From Actinomycetes bacterium (GTDB lineage Bacteria; Actinomycetota; Actinomycetes; Actinomycetales; Microbacteriaceae), in the NCBI GenBank assembly GCA_023451265.1, contig JAEYAG010000080.1, positions 33,441-97,440 of the forward strand: a stretch of DNA of 64,000 bases, written 5' to 3'. Below, one piece after another: positions 1 through 8,808 of the stretch (its first letter is position 1; each line of letters starts with the position of its first letter). The translations under genes were made by a program, and so were the position numbers. The notes beneath the pieces were generated by a model that was not told the origin of the DNA, ran no database searches, and saw only the letters and a program-made list of their open reading frames with translations.

Positions 1-193
1 ACCCGGCTGGCGCGGTGTAGGCGGCGGGGTCGCCGGTGATCGCGACGGTGAGGCCGGCGAACAGGTGCTCCGCCGCGGGCCGCGCACCGCAGATCGCGTA
101 GGTGACGGCCTCGGCGACGAACCCGAGGGCGAGAGCGAGGACGGTCGCGATGGCGATGAGGACCGCGGCGCCTTTACCCAATGTCTCGTTCAT
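1..193 (-). CDS. Type IV coupling protein (VirD4/TraG-like), N-terminal fragment, copy A
   Basis: Only the first 64 codons are in the window; the gene continues past the left edge. The translation starts MNETLGKGAAVLIAIA, with a hydrophobic segment at about residues 8-30, then matches the start of the full-length coupling protein at 49975-51798 (shared EHLFAGL and AITGD stretches). The family is a membrane-anchored ATPase that hands the relaxase-DNA complex to the secretion channel. The catalytic motifs lie outside the window, so the assignment rests on the paralogue and on its place as the last visible gene of the transfer operon, 13 bases after the ParA-like ATPase. Confidence 0.8.
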   Translation of the reverse strand, partial: MNETLGKGAAVLIAIATVLALALGFVAEAVTYAICGARPAAEHLFAGLTVAITGDPAAYTAPAG

Positions 194-206
194 GACCGGG
201 TGCCTT

Positions 207-1508
207 TCAGAGCCCGGATGCGGCGGCCGCGGCGACGGCGAGCCACGCGTCCCGGGTGGCGGGGCGCAGCGCGTCGAACCGGAGCGGCCCCGATTTCAGG
301 GCGGGATCGAACGGGACGATCTCCACCGCCCGGACGAGCCCGAGGAACCCGTCCGCGATCGCCCGCACCCCCGCGGGTCGGGCGGGCTCGGACTGGGTGA
401 CCACGACGACCGCGCCGCGAGCCAGCGCGGCCGACCGGTCGTCCCGGTCGCGGAGCGCGTCCAGCAGAAGGGCGGCGGATTCGGCGGATTCGGGGGTGGC
501 GAGAGTGGGGACGATGAGCTGGTCGGTGGAGTCGATCATCCGGATCCACCGGTCGGCGGATTCGTCGTTCCCGGAGTCGAAGATCACCATCCGGTAGTAG
601 CGTGCGGCGACGCGCATCAGCAGGTCGAACTGGTCGACCCGGATCCGTTGGTCTGCGGCGAGCAGTTCCGGGTTGGAGCGCAGCACGTCGTACCGGTCGG
701 TGGCCTGGTGGTGCACGAACCTCGCGATGCCCGACACCCCGGCATCCGGGGACAGCAGCTGGTCGGCGGCGGGGAGAAGGTCGCGCAGCGTCGTGTCGTA
801 CAGGCCCTGTTCGGTGCGCCAGCCGAGGGTGCCGCGGGTGTCGTTGTTGTCCCATGCGAGCACGTTCCCGCCGCCGTGGCGGGCGTAGACGGCGGCGAGC
901 ATCGCGGTGGTCATCGTCTTTCCCACCCCGCCTTTCCCGTTCGCGACGGCAAGGGACCGGCATCCAGCCCACTGGCTCGACACCAGCCGGGTCCACTCCG
1001 CGCGCCGCTGTTCTGCCGGCGACGGGGGGATCGTGATCCCCATCCGCCCCAGCAGTGCCCGCCACCCGGCGGGGAGAGCGACGGCGCGGGGTGGGGTGAG
1101 GAAGGAGGGGCGGGTGGGCGGCTCCGCAGCCGGCGTCGACGGTGCGTCCGGCTGCGGAGCGTCCTGCCTCACCTCCTCTCCGTGACGTGTCTGCGTGGCG
1201 CGGCGGGTGCGGTGCTCGTCGCCCGGGACGGCGTCGATCACTGCGGGCGTTCCGGGCGGGGTGGGGAGGGGGGTGAGGGTGCCGTCGGTGCTGATCAGAA
1301 GGCGGTGGGCGCCGCGGTCGCCGGAGGTGACGAGCTCGACGGGGGTGCCGGCGTGGCGGGCTTCTGCGGTGGCGCGGCGGATGATGGCGTGGCGGATGTC
1401 CTCGGCCTCGTCGGGGTGGACGGGTTCGGTGTGTCCGTCGGTGGCGACGAAGACCGCGGTGGGTCCGGTGACGGTCGCATAGGCGCGGGCGCGGGTGTCG
1501 GTGCTCAT
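207..1508 (-). CDS. ParA/MinD-like ATPase of the transfer operon, copy A
   Basis: A 433-residue protein. The first ~170 residues form a variable, Pro-rich region; a P-loop ATPase follows, with the deviant Walker A motif GKGGVGKT and a DNNDTRGTLGW segment where ParA-type proteins have their DxD switch. Such ATPases in actinobacterial conjugation loci are thought to position the DNA or the machinery, but the role here is inferred. GGAGG lies 9 bases before the ATG at 1508. The gene sits between the VirB4-like ATPase and the coupling protein, exactly as its paralogue at 51808-53091 does, and the two align along their whole length. Confidence 0.82.
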   Translation of the reverse strand: MSTDTRARAYATVTGPTAVFVATDGHTEPVHPDEAEDIRHAIIRRATAEARHAGTPVELVTSGDRGAHRLLISTDGTLTPLPTPPGTPAVIDAVPGDEHRTRRATQTRHGEEVRQDAPQPDAPSTPAAEPPTRPSFLTPPRAVALPAGWRALLGRMGITIPPSPAEQRRAEWTRLVSSQWAGCRSLAVANGKGGVGKTMTTAMLAAVYARHGGGNVLAWDNNDTRGTLGWRTEQGLYDTTLRDLLPAADQLLSPDAGVSGIARFVHHQATDRYDVLRSNPELLAADQRIRVDQFDLLMRVAARYYRMVIFDSGNDESADRWIRMIDSTDQLIVPTLATPESAESAALLLDALRDRDDRSAALARGAVVVVTQSEPARPAGVRAIADGFLGLVRAVEIVPFDPALKSGPLRFDALRPATRDAWLAVAAAAASGL

Positions 1509-1512
1509 GACG

Positions 1513-3120
1513 TCATGCCTCCATTTCCAGTTCGCTGGCAGGGGCGGACAGCCACCCCTCGAGATCGGTCTGCGGGTAGTCCGGCTCCGGCCACAGGTCT
1601 TCGATCTGCCGGGCGTCCAGGGTTCGGAGGTCTGCGATGTCGTCGTCGGGGGTGGTCATGGCGTCGTCGGTGTCGAACAGATCCCGCTCCCACGGGGTGG
1701 AGGTGGAGAAGCAGTGCACCAGGTAGGAGTACTGGCCGACGTAGGCGAGGAACTCGCCCTTGCGCAACTGTCTCGCCATCTCCACGTGGGTGGCGGACAG
1801 GTTGAGGCGTTCGCGGAGCGGGGTCTGTTCTTGCTGGTTGATGCGGAAGATGAACTTGTTCTCGATGTCCCCGACGATCGAATACGCGAGGGAGCGTTCC
1901 AGGCTGTGCGCGTCGCCGACGGCGTCGAGGTCGCCCATCTTGTGCAGGATGACGATGTTGCTGATCCCGTAGTGGCGGGACAGTTTCAGCCACTGCTGGA
2001 ACATCTGCAGCGACGCGAGCGAGGTCATGTCCCGCCAGCCCTCTTCGCGGACGACGTAGCGGGTGCGGTGGGAGGCGCGGTCGCTGATGACGGCTTGGAT
2101 CCACGCGGTGGAGCACACCTGGGTGAGCTGGGCGGCGAGGTCGCCGCGGGCGAATAGCTCGGAGGTGTCGGTGACGACGATCGGGGCGTCCTGATCGAAC
2201 TGCACGGTCGATTCGTCTTCGAACAGACCCGACAGGTCGCCTTCCACGAACCGGCGCAGCACGAACCGCGGCTGCACGGCACCCTCGGCAGCGTGGAACG
2301 CGGCGGAACGGTCGGCGGCGATCTCGCCGAGCTCGTCGTACACACCGCGGAGGGTGGGCCGGTCGCCGGTGCGGGTGATGCACCGGTCCAGCGCGTCGAT
2401 CACCGCGGCGTGCTCGACCGCGGTGAGCCGGCCGGCGAGGGCCATCTCGATCACCGCGATCAGGGTTCCGATGCGGCGCTGCTTCACCATCTGCTCGTGC
2501 TGCTCATCCGACGTTCCCGTCCGCCGCGGCCCCCGGTCGAGGGGGTTCAAGCGGGCCCCGGTGCCGCCGCCGAGCCGGATGACCCGACCGCCGGGGATCG
2601 CTTCGGCGACACGCACCCATTCCCCTTTCGGGTCAGAGGGGACCACCACCTGGTGCCCGAACGCGATCGACCGTGTCACGAGGGTCTTCACGGTTGCCGA
2701 TTTTCCGGACCGGTATGCGCCGAGGACGAGGATGTTGGTGGAGAGGGTGCCGCGTTCGGAGGAGTCGACGTACGCCTCCCAGGGGGAGAAGTGCCATAGG
2801 GCGTCGGCGTTCAGGTCGACGCCGAGGATGGGGCCGCGGTGGCCGAGTCCGGAGTCGGCGACGAACGGGTAGATCCCGGCGATGTGCTGCGAGGTCGCCT
2901 GATGCGGCGGCAACACCGGGCGCACCAGGTTCCAATACCCGCCCTGAACGAGGCCCGGACCGAACGGCCCCGGCACCGCGGCTTCGGGCAGCGCCCGGTC
3001 TTGCCGACGGGTGCGGGGGACGGCGGGTTCCTGCTGTGCGGCGGCGAGGCTGCGTTGCAGGTCGCGGCGTTCCCGGCGGGTGAGGCCGGCGGGGGTGAAG
3101 GCGGCGGCGCGTCGGGTCAT
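1513..3120 (-). CDS. VirB4/TraC-like conjugation ATPase, copy A
   Basis: A 535-residue cytoplasmic P-loop ATPase that should power assembly of the transfer channel. Walker A is GAYRSGKS, near residue 135, and further VirB4/TraC-type segments include VTDTSELF and the REEGWRDM stretch. It lacks the N-terminal half of a classical VirB4; the separate SCO6880-like gene just upstream probably supplies that part, a split common in actinobacteria. The ATG at 3120 shares one base with the TGA of the upstream gene (TGATG), which suggests translational coupling. It is closely similar to 53088-54698. Confidence 0.86.
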   Translation of the reverse strand: MTRRAAAFTPAGLTRRERRDLQRSLAAAQQEPAVPRTRRQDRALPEAAVPGPFGPGLVQGGYWNLVRPVLPPHQATSQHIAGIYPFVADSGLGHRGPILGVDLNADALWHFSPWEAYVDSSERGTLSTNILVLGAYRSGKSATVKTLVTRSIAFGHQVVVPSDPKGEWVRVAEAIPGGRVIRLGGGTGARLNPLDRGPRRTGTSDEQHEQMVKQRRIGTLIAVIEMALAGRLTAVEHAAVIDALDRCITRTGDRPTLRGVYDELGEIAADRSAAFHAAEGAVQPRFVLRRFVEGDLSGLFEDESTVQFDQDAPIVVTDTSELFARGDLAAQLTQVCSTAWIQAVISDRASHRTRYVVREEGWRDMTSLASLQMFQQWLKLSRHYGISNIVILHKMGDLDAVGDAHSLERSLAYSIVGDIENKFIFRINQQEQTPLRERLNLSATHVEMARQLRKGEFLAYVGQYSYLVHCFSTSTPWERDLFDTDDAMTTPDDDIADLRTLDARQIEDLWPEPDYPQTDLEGWLSAPASELEMEA

Positions 3121-4616
3121 CACTTCATCCCCAACCCGACGGGCAGCGCGTTGACCATGAGCGCTTCGGCTTGCTGGCAGTACAGGATCTGCGCCTCCAT
3201 GCTCGCCCGCGACAGGGCGTTGCGCATCCCCGCGATCGCCTGGTCGAGGCGTTCCTCGTCGGGTGCGGAGATGGTGAGGTACGCGCCGTACTGGAAGTCG
3301 CCGTGACCGTTCGCGATCTCCTGCTCCTGCTGCTCGAGGGCCCGCCAGTCCGCGGCATCGGCCGCCGACCCGTCCGCCCCGCGCTTGGCGCGCAGCTTCT
3401 CGTTTCCCCGCCACACCTTCTTCTCGTCCCGGATCCGTTTCAGCGCCTTCGCGACGGGGACGGGGGTGAGCACGATGGAGAGGATGTGGGTGATCGCCTC
3501 GCCGGTGTTCGGGTGACGGGCGAACACGACCGGGGCGAGGAACCCGATGTGGGTGTCGGAGCGGGGCCACTCGTGCACCCACATGGTGGTGTGCACGCCG
3601 GAGTCGGTGACGACGATCCCGTTTCGGCCCTTCGGTTCGTCGAGGAACATCGGACCGATCGCTGCCGGGTCGACCCCGGCGAGCTGGTCGGGCCGGTTCT
3701 GCACGGTCGCGGCGAATTCCGGGTCAAACGCCAACCGGCTGAGCGCGGCGACATCCCGCACCGACAACCACCGCTGCACTTGGATCTTCGCTGCGGTGAG
3801 GGCGTCGGCGAGGTTTCCCGATTCGATCGCCGCGAGCGCGAGGATCGCGTCCTTCCCGCCGCCGAGGCCTTTCAGCTGCGGGCTGAGGGCGACGAGGTCG
3901 AGGGTGAAGACGAGGTAGTTGCGGTGCGCGACCTCGAATCGTTCCGACTGGTCCATCACCTCGAGGTAGTTCCGTGCGACCGAGGCGTGCGGGTCGATGC
4001 CGCGGAGGGCGCGGACGGTGTCGAAGTGCTCGCGGGCGGCGCGGATCGTGGTGGGAAGTGTCCGCTCCTGCAGCGTGACTCGTTTGATCCCGGGCCGCTG
4101 GGTGAGGGGGCCGAGCACCCGGTCGAACTGCTCGGCGAGGTCGAGGCGTTCGGGGAGGTCGTGCATGAGGAACCCTTGGACGGCGAGTTCGGCGACCACT
4201 GACACGGACCGGTCGTGCGGGTTGTAGACGCACGCGATCCCGTCCACGTCCCACAGCTGCACCGACGCCCGGATGCCGGGGAGGTTCAACGTGCCGGCCA
4301 GGTGGGTGGCTTCGGGCCGGTAGCGGTGGGTGGTGGCGCCGACGGCGTGGCGGGTCTGCTTCATCAGCCACAGCCCGGCCATCTTCGGCGTGGAGATGCC
4401 CCGGATGGTGGTCACCGCGGCGACCCCGAGACCGAGGTACAGGGGTGCCGCGTACAGCAGGCCGAGCGGCCCGAACCGGTTCACCGCGATCAGCAGGACG
4501 AGGCCCGCGGCGACAAGGAACACGGCCTGCCAACCGTCGAGACCGAGGACGAGCCCCTGCCCGGACCGGCGGGGGAGCCGGACCGGCCGGGACTGCTCGG
4601 AAGTGCTGGTGGTCAT
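3120..4616 (-). CDS. SCO6880-family transfer protein (PrgI/VirB4-N-terminal-like), copy A
   Basis: A 498-residue protein. Residues ~25-65 hold one or two membrane segments next to the NRFGPLGLLYAAPLYLGLG stretch, a PrgI/VirB3-like start. The rest resembles the N-terminal domain of VirB4 ATPases and has no P-loop of its own. SCO6880-type proteins are conserved in actinobacterial type IV systems, where they probably connect the ATPase to the membrane complex. The chosen ATG at 4616 overlaps the stop of the VirB6-like gene (ATGA), and the start matches the paralogue at 54695-56188. A much longer open frame upstream only shadows the VirB6-like gene. Confidence 0.85.
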   Translation of the reverse strand: MTTSTSEQSRPVRLPRRSGQGLVLGLDGWQAVFLVAAGLVLLIAVNRFGPLGLLYAAPLYLGLGVAAVTTIRGISTPKMAGLWLMKQTRHAVGATTHRYRPEATHLAGTLNLPGIRASVQLWDVDGIACVYNPHDRSVSVVAELAVQGFLMHDLPERLDLAEQFDRVLGPLTQRPGIKRVTLQERTLPTTIRAAREHFDTVRALRGIDPHASVARNYLEVMDQSERFEVAHRNYLVFTLDLVALSPQLKGLGGGKDAILALAAIESGNLADALTAAKIQVQRWLSVRDVAALSRLAFDPEFAATVQNRPDQLAGVDPAAIGPMFLDEPKGRNGIVVTDSGVHTTMWVHEWPRSDTHIGFLAPVVFARHPNTGEAITHILSIVLTPVPVAKALKRIRDEKKVWRGNEKLRAKRGADGSAADAADWRALEQQEQEIANGHGDFQYGAYLTISAPDEERLDQAIAGMRNALSRASMEAQILYCQQAEALMVNALPVGLGMK

Positions 4617-6061
4617 GATGACCTCCCTGTCGGCGGGGCGGGTGTTGACGGGGACGACGGCGGGGACGTCGCCGCCGCGCGTGGCGTCGGCGGCGGCGAG
4701 GCGGTCTTCGGGTTGCCTGAGGTGGGGGTGCGGCCTTGCGCGGGTCCGGTGGCGCCGCGCGGCCCGCCGGTGCCCGCCCGGGCGGCGGGTGAAGCATCTG
4801 CCGCGCGGCCCGTGTTGCGGATCCCGGAGGGGAGGCCTCCCGTCCGGGAGGGGATGCGGGAGATGGCGCGGGCGGCGCGGGCGGCGGCGTGTCCGCCTCG
4901 GGAGCCGAGGCTGGAGCCGACGCTGTCGGCGGCGACGGCGCCGGCGAAGCTGAACAGCCCGAAGATCGCGAACGGCGCGAACGCGACCATCACCAGTCCG
5001 ATGATGAGAGGCCAGGACCTTGGGTCCCAGATCGTCTCGACGTTCGCGAGGCCGTTGATGATGAGGGTGACGAACCCGATCGTGAGGGGCCCGGTCAGCA
5101 GGAGCACCACGACGGCGGACACGTAGCGGACCACCCACTGCGGGCCGACGCTGCGCAGCGGGAAAAGCATCCAGGCCACCGGCCCGACCATGATCAGCGC
5201 GGCGAGGACGATGTTCCGGAACGCGAACCCCAGCATGAGCAGGACCATCCCGAGCATGAGGAGCCCGTGGATGAGGAACGCGAGGAAGTAGTTCGCGCGG
5301 CCGCCGGCCCACATCACCGACTGGAGCGTGGAGAACAGGGTCATCGGGCCGCCGCGGTTCATGATGTACCAGGTCATGTCGTCGATCGTGTTCAGCAGGT
5401 GCCCGGTCAACCACAGGGTGATGGGTACTGCGGGGATCGCGATGAACGAGCGCACCAGGGCACCGACCAGTTCGCTGCGGTCACCGGAGACGACCGCGGC
5501 GGCGATCGCCCATACCATGGCTCCGAACAGCACACCGAGGATGCCCCACTGCCAGAATGACCATTCGCCGACTGCCGCGGTCCACAGCAGCGTCGAGGTG
5601 TCGAACCGCATCGCCTCCGCGACCAGGAACATCACCGCGGTCGCGGCCAGCGCGAGCCCGCGGCCGGCGTTCTCGAAACTGACGCACACGACATCGCCCA
5701 GACTGCACCCGTACTCCACCAGCAACGACTTCCCACCTGCCGTCTTGATCGCTGGGATGTGTTCTTCGTAGGTGGTGCAGACTGTGGCTCTTGCGCCATC
5801 GACGAAGACGCTCAGGAAGCATTGCTGGGCTTTGATCTGAGCGGGATCGTCGGGGGTGCAGGTGATCTCCGAATCGGACTGGCTGCAGGTGACCGGGTAG
5901 GCCGGTGCGCTCCACGGTTCCCCTTCGACCGCGACGGCCGCGGGAACGACTCGGTCCGGGGCGGCAACTGGCGGGGTGGCGGCTGCAGCTGGAGCGGCGA
6001 CAACGAGCACGAGGCCGACGGCGACGAGCGCCCCGGTCAGCATCGCGCGGACCCCGGTCAT
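4613..6061 (-). CDS. VirB6/TrbL-like polytopic membrane protein, copy A
   Basis: A 482-residue protein. An N-terminal signal-like hydrophobic stretch (residues ~7-28) is followed by a secreted loop with several Cys (CTPDD, CFLSV, CTTYEE, YGCSLGDVVC). About seven transmembrane helices lie between residues ~120 and 390, then a low-complexity Pro/Thr/Ala tail. This is the architecture of the inner-membrane channel proteins VirB6/TrbL. ATG 6061 is preferred over a longer frame beginning inside the pilin-like gene because it follows that gene's stop by a few bases and matches the paralogue at 56185-57675. The Cys pairs suggest disulfides in the extracytoplasmic loop (inference). Confidence 0.83.
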   Translation of the reverse strand: MTGVRAMLTGALVAVGLVLVVAAPAAAATPPVAAPDRVVPAAVAVEGEPWSAPAYPVTCSQSDSEITCTPDDPAQIKAQQCFLSVFVDGARATVCTTYEEHIPAIKTAGGKSLLVEYGCSLGDVVCVSFENAGRGLALAATAVMFLVAEAMRFDTSTLLWTAAVGEWSFWQWGILGVLFGAMVWAIAAAVVSGDRSELVGALVRSFIAIPAVPITLWLTGHLLNTIDDMTWYIMNRGGPMTLFSTLQSVMWAGGRANYFLAFLIHGLLMLGMVLLMLGFAFRNIVLAALIMVGPVAWMLFPLRSVGPQWVVRYVSAVVVLLLTGPLTIGFVTLIINGLANVETIWDPRSWPLIIGLVMVAFAPFAIFGLFSFAGAVAADSVGSSLGSRGGHAAARAARAISRIPSRTGGLPSGIRNTGRAADASPAARAGTGGPRGATGPAQGRTPTSGNPKTASPPPTPRAAATSPPSSPSTPAPPTGRSS

Positions 6062-6066
6062 GACGA

Positions 6067-6363
6067 TCAGAACCCGAAGTCGAAGTTCACGAACCACTGA
6101 AAAAGGCCGGACGCCGCGCCGAGCAGGGCCGCGGCGATGAAGATCCACAGGATGTTCTCGCCCGCCCACGTCCGCACCCGGTCCGACGCGAGGCCGCGGA
6201 ACGCGAGCGCGGCTCCCGCGAGGATGAGCATGATCAATACCACGATCAGGGCGCCGGCGAGGATGTAGGACGCGATCAGCTGGAACCCCGCGAAGAACGG
6301 GGCGCTGAAGTCGGGCTGGATATCGGGGACGTCAACGTCCAGCCGGGCGAGGGGAATCGACAT
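6067..6363 (-). CDS. Small two-helix membrane protein, VirB2/TrbC pilin-like, copy A
   Basis: A 98-residue protein with two strongly hydrophobic segments (about residues 30-52 and 70-90) around a basic loop containing ASDRVRTWAGEN, and the C-terminus NFDFGF. The topology, the size and the place directly before the VirB6-like gene fit a VirB2/TrbC-type subunit or a small channel component; a pilus role is inferred. The paralogue at 57675-57971 is nearly identical after residue 12 and differs mostly at the N-terminus. Confidence 0.78.
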   Translation of the reverse strand: MSIPLARLDVDVPDIQPDFSAPFFAGFQLIASYILAGALIVVLIMLILAGAALAFRGLASDRVRTWAGENILWIFIAAALLGAASGLFQWFVNFDFGF

Positions 6364-6387
6364 GGTGTGCTCCTTGGGGGTGAGGTG

Positions 6388-7002
6388 TTACCTGAGAGGG
6401 AGGCCGAGGGCGGCCATGAACGGTTCCGGGTCGATCGCAGTTCCGGACTTCTGAACTTCGAAATGCAGGTGGCATCCGGTCGATTTGCCGGTGCTTCCTT
6501 CGTCGCCGAGTGGTGTCCCGGCCGTCACTTGTTGACCGACGATCACGCGCAGCGAGTCCCACGCCATATGGCCGTAGAGGGTGACGAGCTCACCGCCGTG
6601 GTCGATGCGGACTGTGTTCCCCCACCCCGGCATCGGGCCGGCGTTGATCACGCGACCGGGCCCGGCGGCGTAGACCGTTGCGCCGCAGGGTTGGTCCATG
6701 TCGTAACCGAGGTGGTCTTTCGGGCAGAACGCGCAGTTCTGCACCGGATGCCACCCGAACCCGCGGCCGGTCGAGTAGCTCCCCTTCAACGGGTAGCCCC
6801 ACTCGCCCACGGCGACCGGTCCGGCCTGCGCGTCTGAGACCGCGGCGGTCGTCGCGCTGCCCGCGACCGCGAAGGGAATCGCGATCAGCGGCGTCAAGAC
6901 CACCGCGACCGCCAGCACGAGGGCTAGCAGAACCCCCTTCACCGCCTTCCGTCCCGTCCTCGATCTTCCGAGGGCTGCGGCGGTGGCGAGTGGGGCGCCC
7001 AT
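6388..7002 (-). CDS. M23-family cell-wall peptidase of the transfer system, copy A
   Basis: A 204-residue protein with one N-terminal membrane segment (residues ~22-45) and an extracytoplasmic LytM/M23 domain. The zinc site reads HLGYD (H-x3-D), followed by YGHM and CHLHFEV (HxH), so catalysis looks intact. Its expected role is local peptidoglycan opening for the channel. ATG 7002 lies two bases after the upstream stop and matches the start of the paralogue at 57991-58605; a longer frame to 7098 would run into the VirB8-like gene. Confidence 0.88.
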   Translation of the reverse strand: MGAPLATAAALGRSRTGRKAVKGVLLALVLAVAVVLTPLIAIPFAVAGSATTAAVSDAQAGPVAVGEWGYPLKGSYSTGRGFGWHPVQNCAFCPKDHLGYDMDQPCGATVYAAGPGRVINAGPMPGWGNTVRIDHGGELVTLYGHMAWDSLRVIVGQQVTAGTPLGDEGSTGKSTGCHLHFEVQKSGTAIDPEPFMAALGLPLR

Positions 7003-7004
7003 GA

Positions 7005-7745
7005 TTACGGCTCCAACGGCTCCGTGAAGTACCGCACGACCTTGCAATCGCCCGCGCGCTGATCCGTGCCCGGAGCCGGCACGGACCCCTCGCCGCACAG
7101 CACCTGCACGCTCACCCGCACCGGCTCATCGAACGAGCTCTCGCCGCCGTTCCCGTCCGCCTGAGTGAACGTGAGGGTGACATCCGCCGTCGCGATCGTC
7201 ATGTCCCCAGACGGGTCATCCGGCACCGGCATCGTACTGATCGGCCCCGACACCGCGGCGCTCACCCGGCCATCCTGCTCCGCAAGCGCCTCCCAATCCT
7301 GCTCAGGAAGAACGACGCCTTCGCGTAGCTCGACCTTCGCCGCTCTCGTATCGGCTTCGCGGTCGGCGTCGGAGGTGTACCGGACATCCGGGGTGAACCA
7401 GCCCTCCAGGTAGGCGAGCCACTCCTCGCGGGTGCTCCTCTGCGTATCGAAGGTGGATGCCGCAGCCAGCGCTGCCCGGATGTAGACGTCCTCGTCGGTG
7501 GTGATCGGCTCGGGAACCCACCCCCGCTCAGCGGCGGTCGGGTCCACGTACGCATCGCCGGCGCCCGTCGAATTCGGGCTGGCTGAGGTGCTGGGGCGCG
7601 GTGACTCCGACTGCGATGACGTCGGCGTCGGACCGGCATTGCCGCTGATCGCGGCGGCGACCAGGACTGCGATGCCCGCCACCAGGACCACGCCGCCGAC
7701 GACTGCCCACAGCAGCCCCCGGTGCGAACCCGTTGACGTCATCAT
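7005..7745 (-). CDS. VirB8/TcpC-like membrane-anchored transfer protein, copy A
   Basis: A 246-residue protein with a short cytoplasmic tail, one transmembrane helix (residues ~10-32), a Ser/Pro/Thr-rich linker and a C-terminal domain of about 170 residues. Topology and position as first gene of the operon suggest a VirB8/TcpC-type scaffold with an NTF2-like fold; sequence alone does not prove that fold. The start follows GGGAG by about 7 bases, and its ATG overlaps the stop of a conserved micro-ORF, which implies translational coupling. The C-terminal ~40 residues, ending KVVRYFTEPLEP, are nearly the same in the paralogue at 58607-59359. Confidence 0.75.
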   Translation of the reverse strand: MMTSTGSHRGLLWAVVGGVVLVAGIAVLVAAAISGNAGPTPTSSQSESPRPSTSASPNSTGAGDAYVDPTAAERGWVPEPITTDEDVYIRAALAAASTFDTQRSTREEWLAYLEGWFTPDVRYTSDADREADTRAAKVELREGVVLPEQDWEALAEQDGRVSAAVSGPISTMPVPDDPSGDMTIATADVTLTFTQADGNGGESSFDEPVRVSVQVLCGEGSVPAPGTDQRAGDCKVVRYFTEPLEP

Positions 7746-7822
7746 CGCGTATCTCCCTGATCATTCAGGGCGGCCAGTGTCGTCGCGGTGCGGACGCCGT
7801 GCGACGGTCGCCGTGTCCGCAT
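7742..7822 (-). CDS. Conserved 26-codon micro-ORF ahead of transfer operon A
   Basis: A short frame beginning MRTRRPSHG and ending LNDQGDTR, whose TGA overlaps the ATG of the VirB8-like gene. The same place upstream of transfer operon B (59363-59437) holds a counterpart sharing M-x-TRRP at the start and L-x-DQ near the end. The DNA around the start (CTTAGGATGC, then GACACGGCGACC) is also conserved. It could be a regulatory leader peptide or conserved leader DNA. No good ribosome binding site is visible in front of it. Confidence 0.35.
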   Translation of the reverse strand: MRTRRPSHGVRTATTLAALNDQGDTR

Positions 7823-7959
7823 CCTAAGGGCGTGGGCGTCGATGCATCTACCGGGGTTCGCTGAACTGTGGAGAACCCCAGGTGCACGGCGCGCGGCGAA
7901 CTCGAGGGTGTGTACCACCTCCGAAGCTGCTAGCCTCGCCGCCTCAATCATGAGAAAAC

Positions 7960-7988
7960 GGTATAGCAGTGTTCTTCTGAAGTAAACA
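7960..7988 (-). promoter_or_regulatory. Promoter-like element of transfer operon A
   Basis: On the minus strand TGTTTA and TATACC are separated by exactly 17 bases, a sigma-70-like -35/-10 pair pointing into the transfer operon. The same two hexamers with the same spacing occur at 59656-59684, and the neighbouring bases (ACACTGC next to the -10, TTTGCTGGACT further out) are conserved too. The element lies in the divergent gap before the ArsR-type regulator, a natural operator position. Confidence 0.6.
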
Positions 7989-8042
7989 CCTATTGTGCCT
8001 AGTTTGCTGGACTGCGTGCGTTCGGTGGGGGAGGATTGGCGG

Positions 8043-8372
8043 GTGCCCAAGCTCGCTCAGCCCGCCGGATCGGGCGACGCCCAAGAACCCGTCGCCATCC
8101 TCGGGAACCTCGTCAAAGCCGGCATCCTCCGCTATCTCCGGGCGAACCCCAACGTGACCGTCGGCCCCATCTGCGATGCACTCCAGCTCGGACCGACGAC
8201 CGTGCTCCCGCGCCTGAAGGAACTCGAAGCCGCGGGACTGGTCGTAGCCGACCCGCCCACGACCGAGGCTCAATCGCGTCGCGGGGTGTGGGTGAAGTAC
8301 CGGACCGACAACGAAGCCGTAACGGACCTGTATCTGAGGCTCGGATTCGCTATCGGCGAGTTCTCGGATTAA
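8043..8372 (+). CDS. ArsR-type winged-helix regulator, copy A
   Basis: A 109-residue protein beginning at GTG 8043. A 16-codon upstream extension is open, but the paralogue at 59740 starts at the equivalent residue, so the shorter start is chosen. The winged-helix reads AGILRYLRANPNVTVGPICDAL, then GPTTVLPRLKELEAAGLV, like ArsR/MarR-type repressors. No ArsR-style Cys metal site is visible, so the signal is unlikely to be a metal. Transcribed divergently from the transfer operon across the conserved promoter, it is the obvious candidate controller of transfer. Confidence 0.8.
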   Translation: MPKLAQPAGSGDAQEPVAILGNLVKAGILRYLRANPNVTVGPICDALQLGPTTVLPRLKELEAAGLVVADPPTTEAQSRRGVWVKYRTDNEAVTDLYLRLGFAIGEFSD

Positions 8373-8558
8373 GCGAAGCCGTCTTCTGCACATCCCCAGG
8401 ACCCACCGATCGCGACCCTCACTGCAAGGCACGGCCTCCGCTTACTTCAGGGTGCTCGCGAGCTGAGGAGGGGCTTTTCCGGTTCGGATACCTCGCTGAA
8501 TGGCTGCGTGAGGGCTTCGCTGGAATTCGCTCAGCAGCCCGCGAGGATAGGCGCGGGT

Positions 8559-8584
8559 CGAGAGCGAGAGCGAGAGCGAGGGCG
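8559..8584. repeat. Short GAGAGC tandem run in a geneless stretch
   Basis: A CGAGAG motif is repeated about three and a half times. It lies in the 436-base stretch between the ArsR-type regulator and the transposase gene (8373-8808), where no convincing gene, promoter or terminator was seen; the open frames there look like composition artefacts. Confidence 0.5.
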
Positions 8585-8808
8585 CGCGTGTGCAGGGTGT
8601 TGACCTCGCGAGTGCATCAGTCGACACGCTCGCGGACCCGCCTTTGTCGGTGACCTCGAGTCCTTCCAGGCGTTGTGACGCACCCCCACATGGCTATCGG
8701 CGAGCGTCAGGGACTCCCCGCGCCGACAGAGCGGATTGGACTTCATTCGCCTTGCGCCGCATCGAGGCGATTCTCGTGGGGCATGTGGTCCGTTCAGTGC
8801 AGCGGCAC

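Noticed and set aside
8373..8808. Small genes between the regulator and the transposase
   Set aside because: The open frames have biased, low-complexity translations, no ribosome sites and no counterpart after the second regulator.
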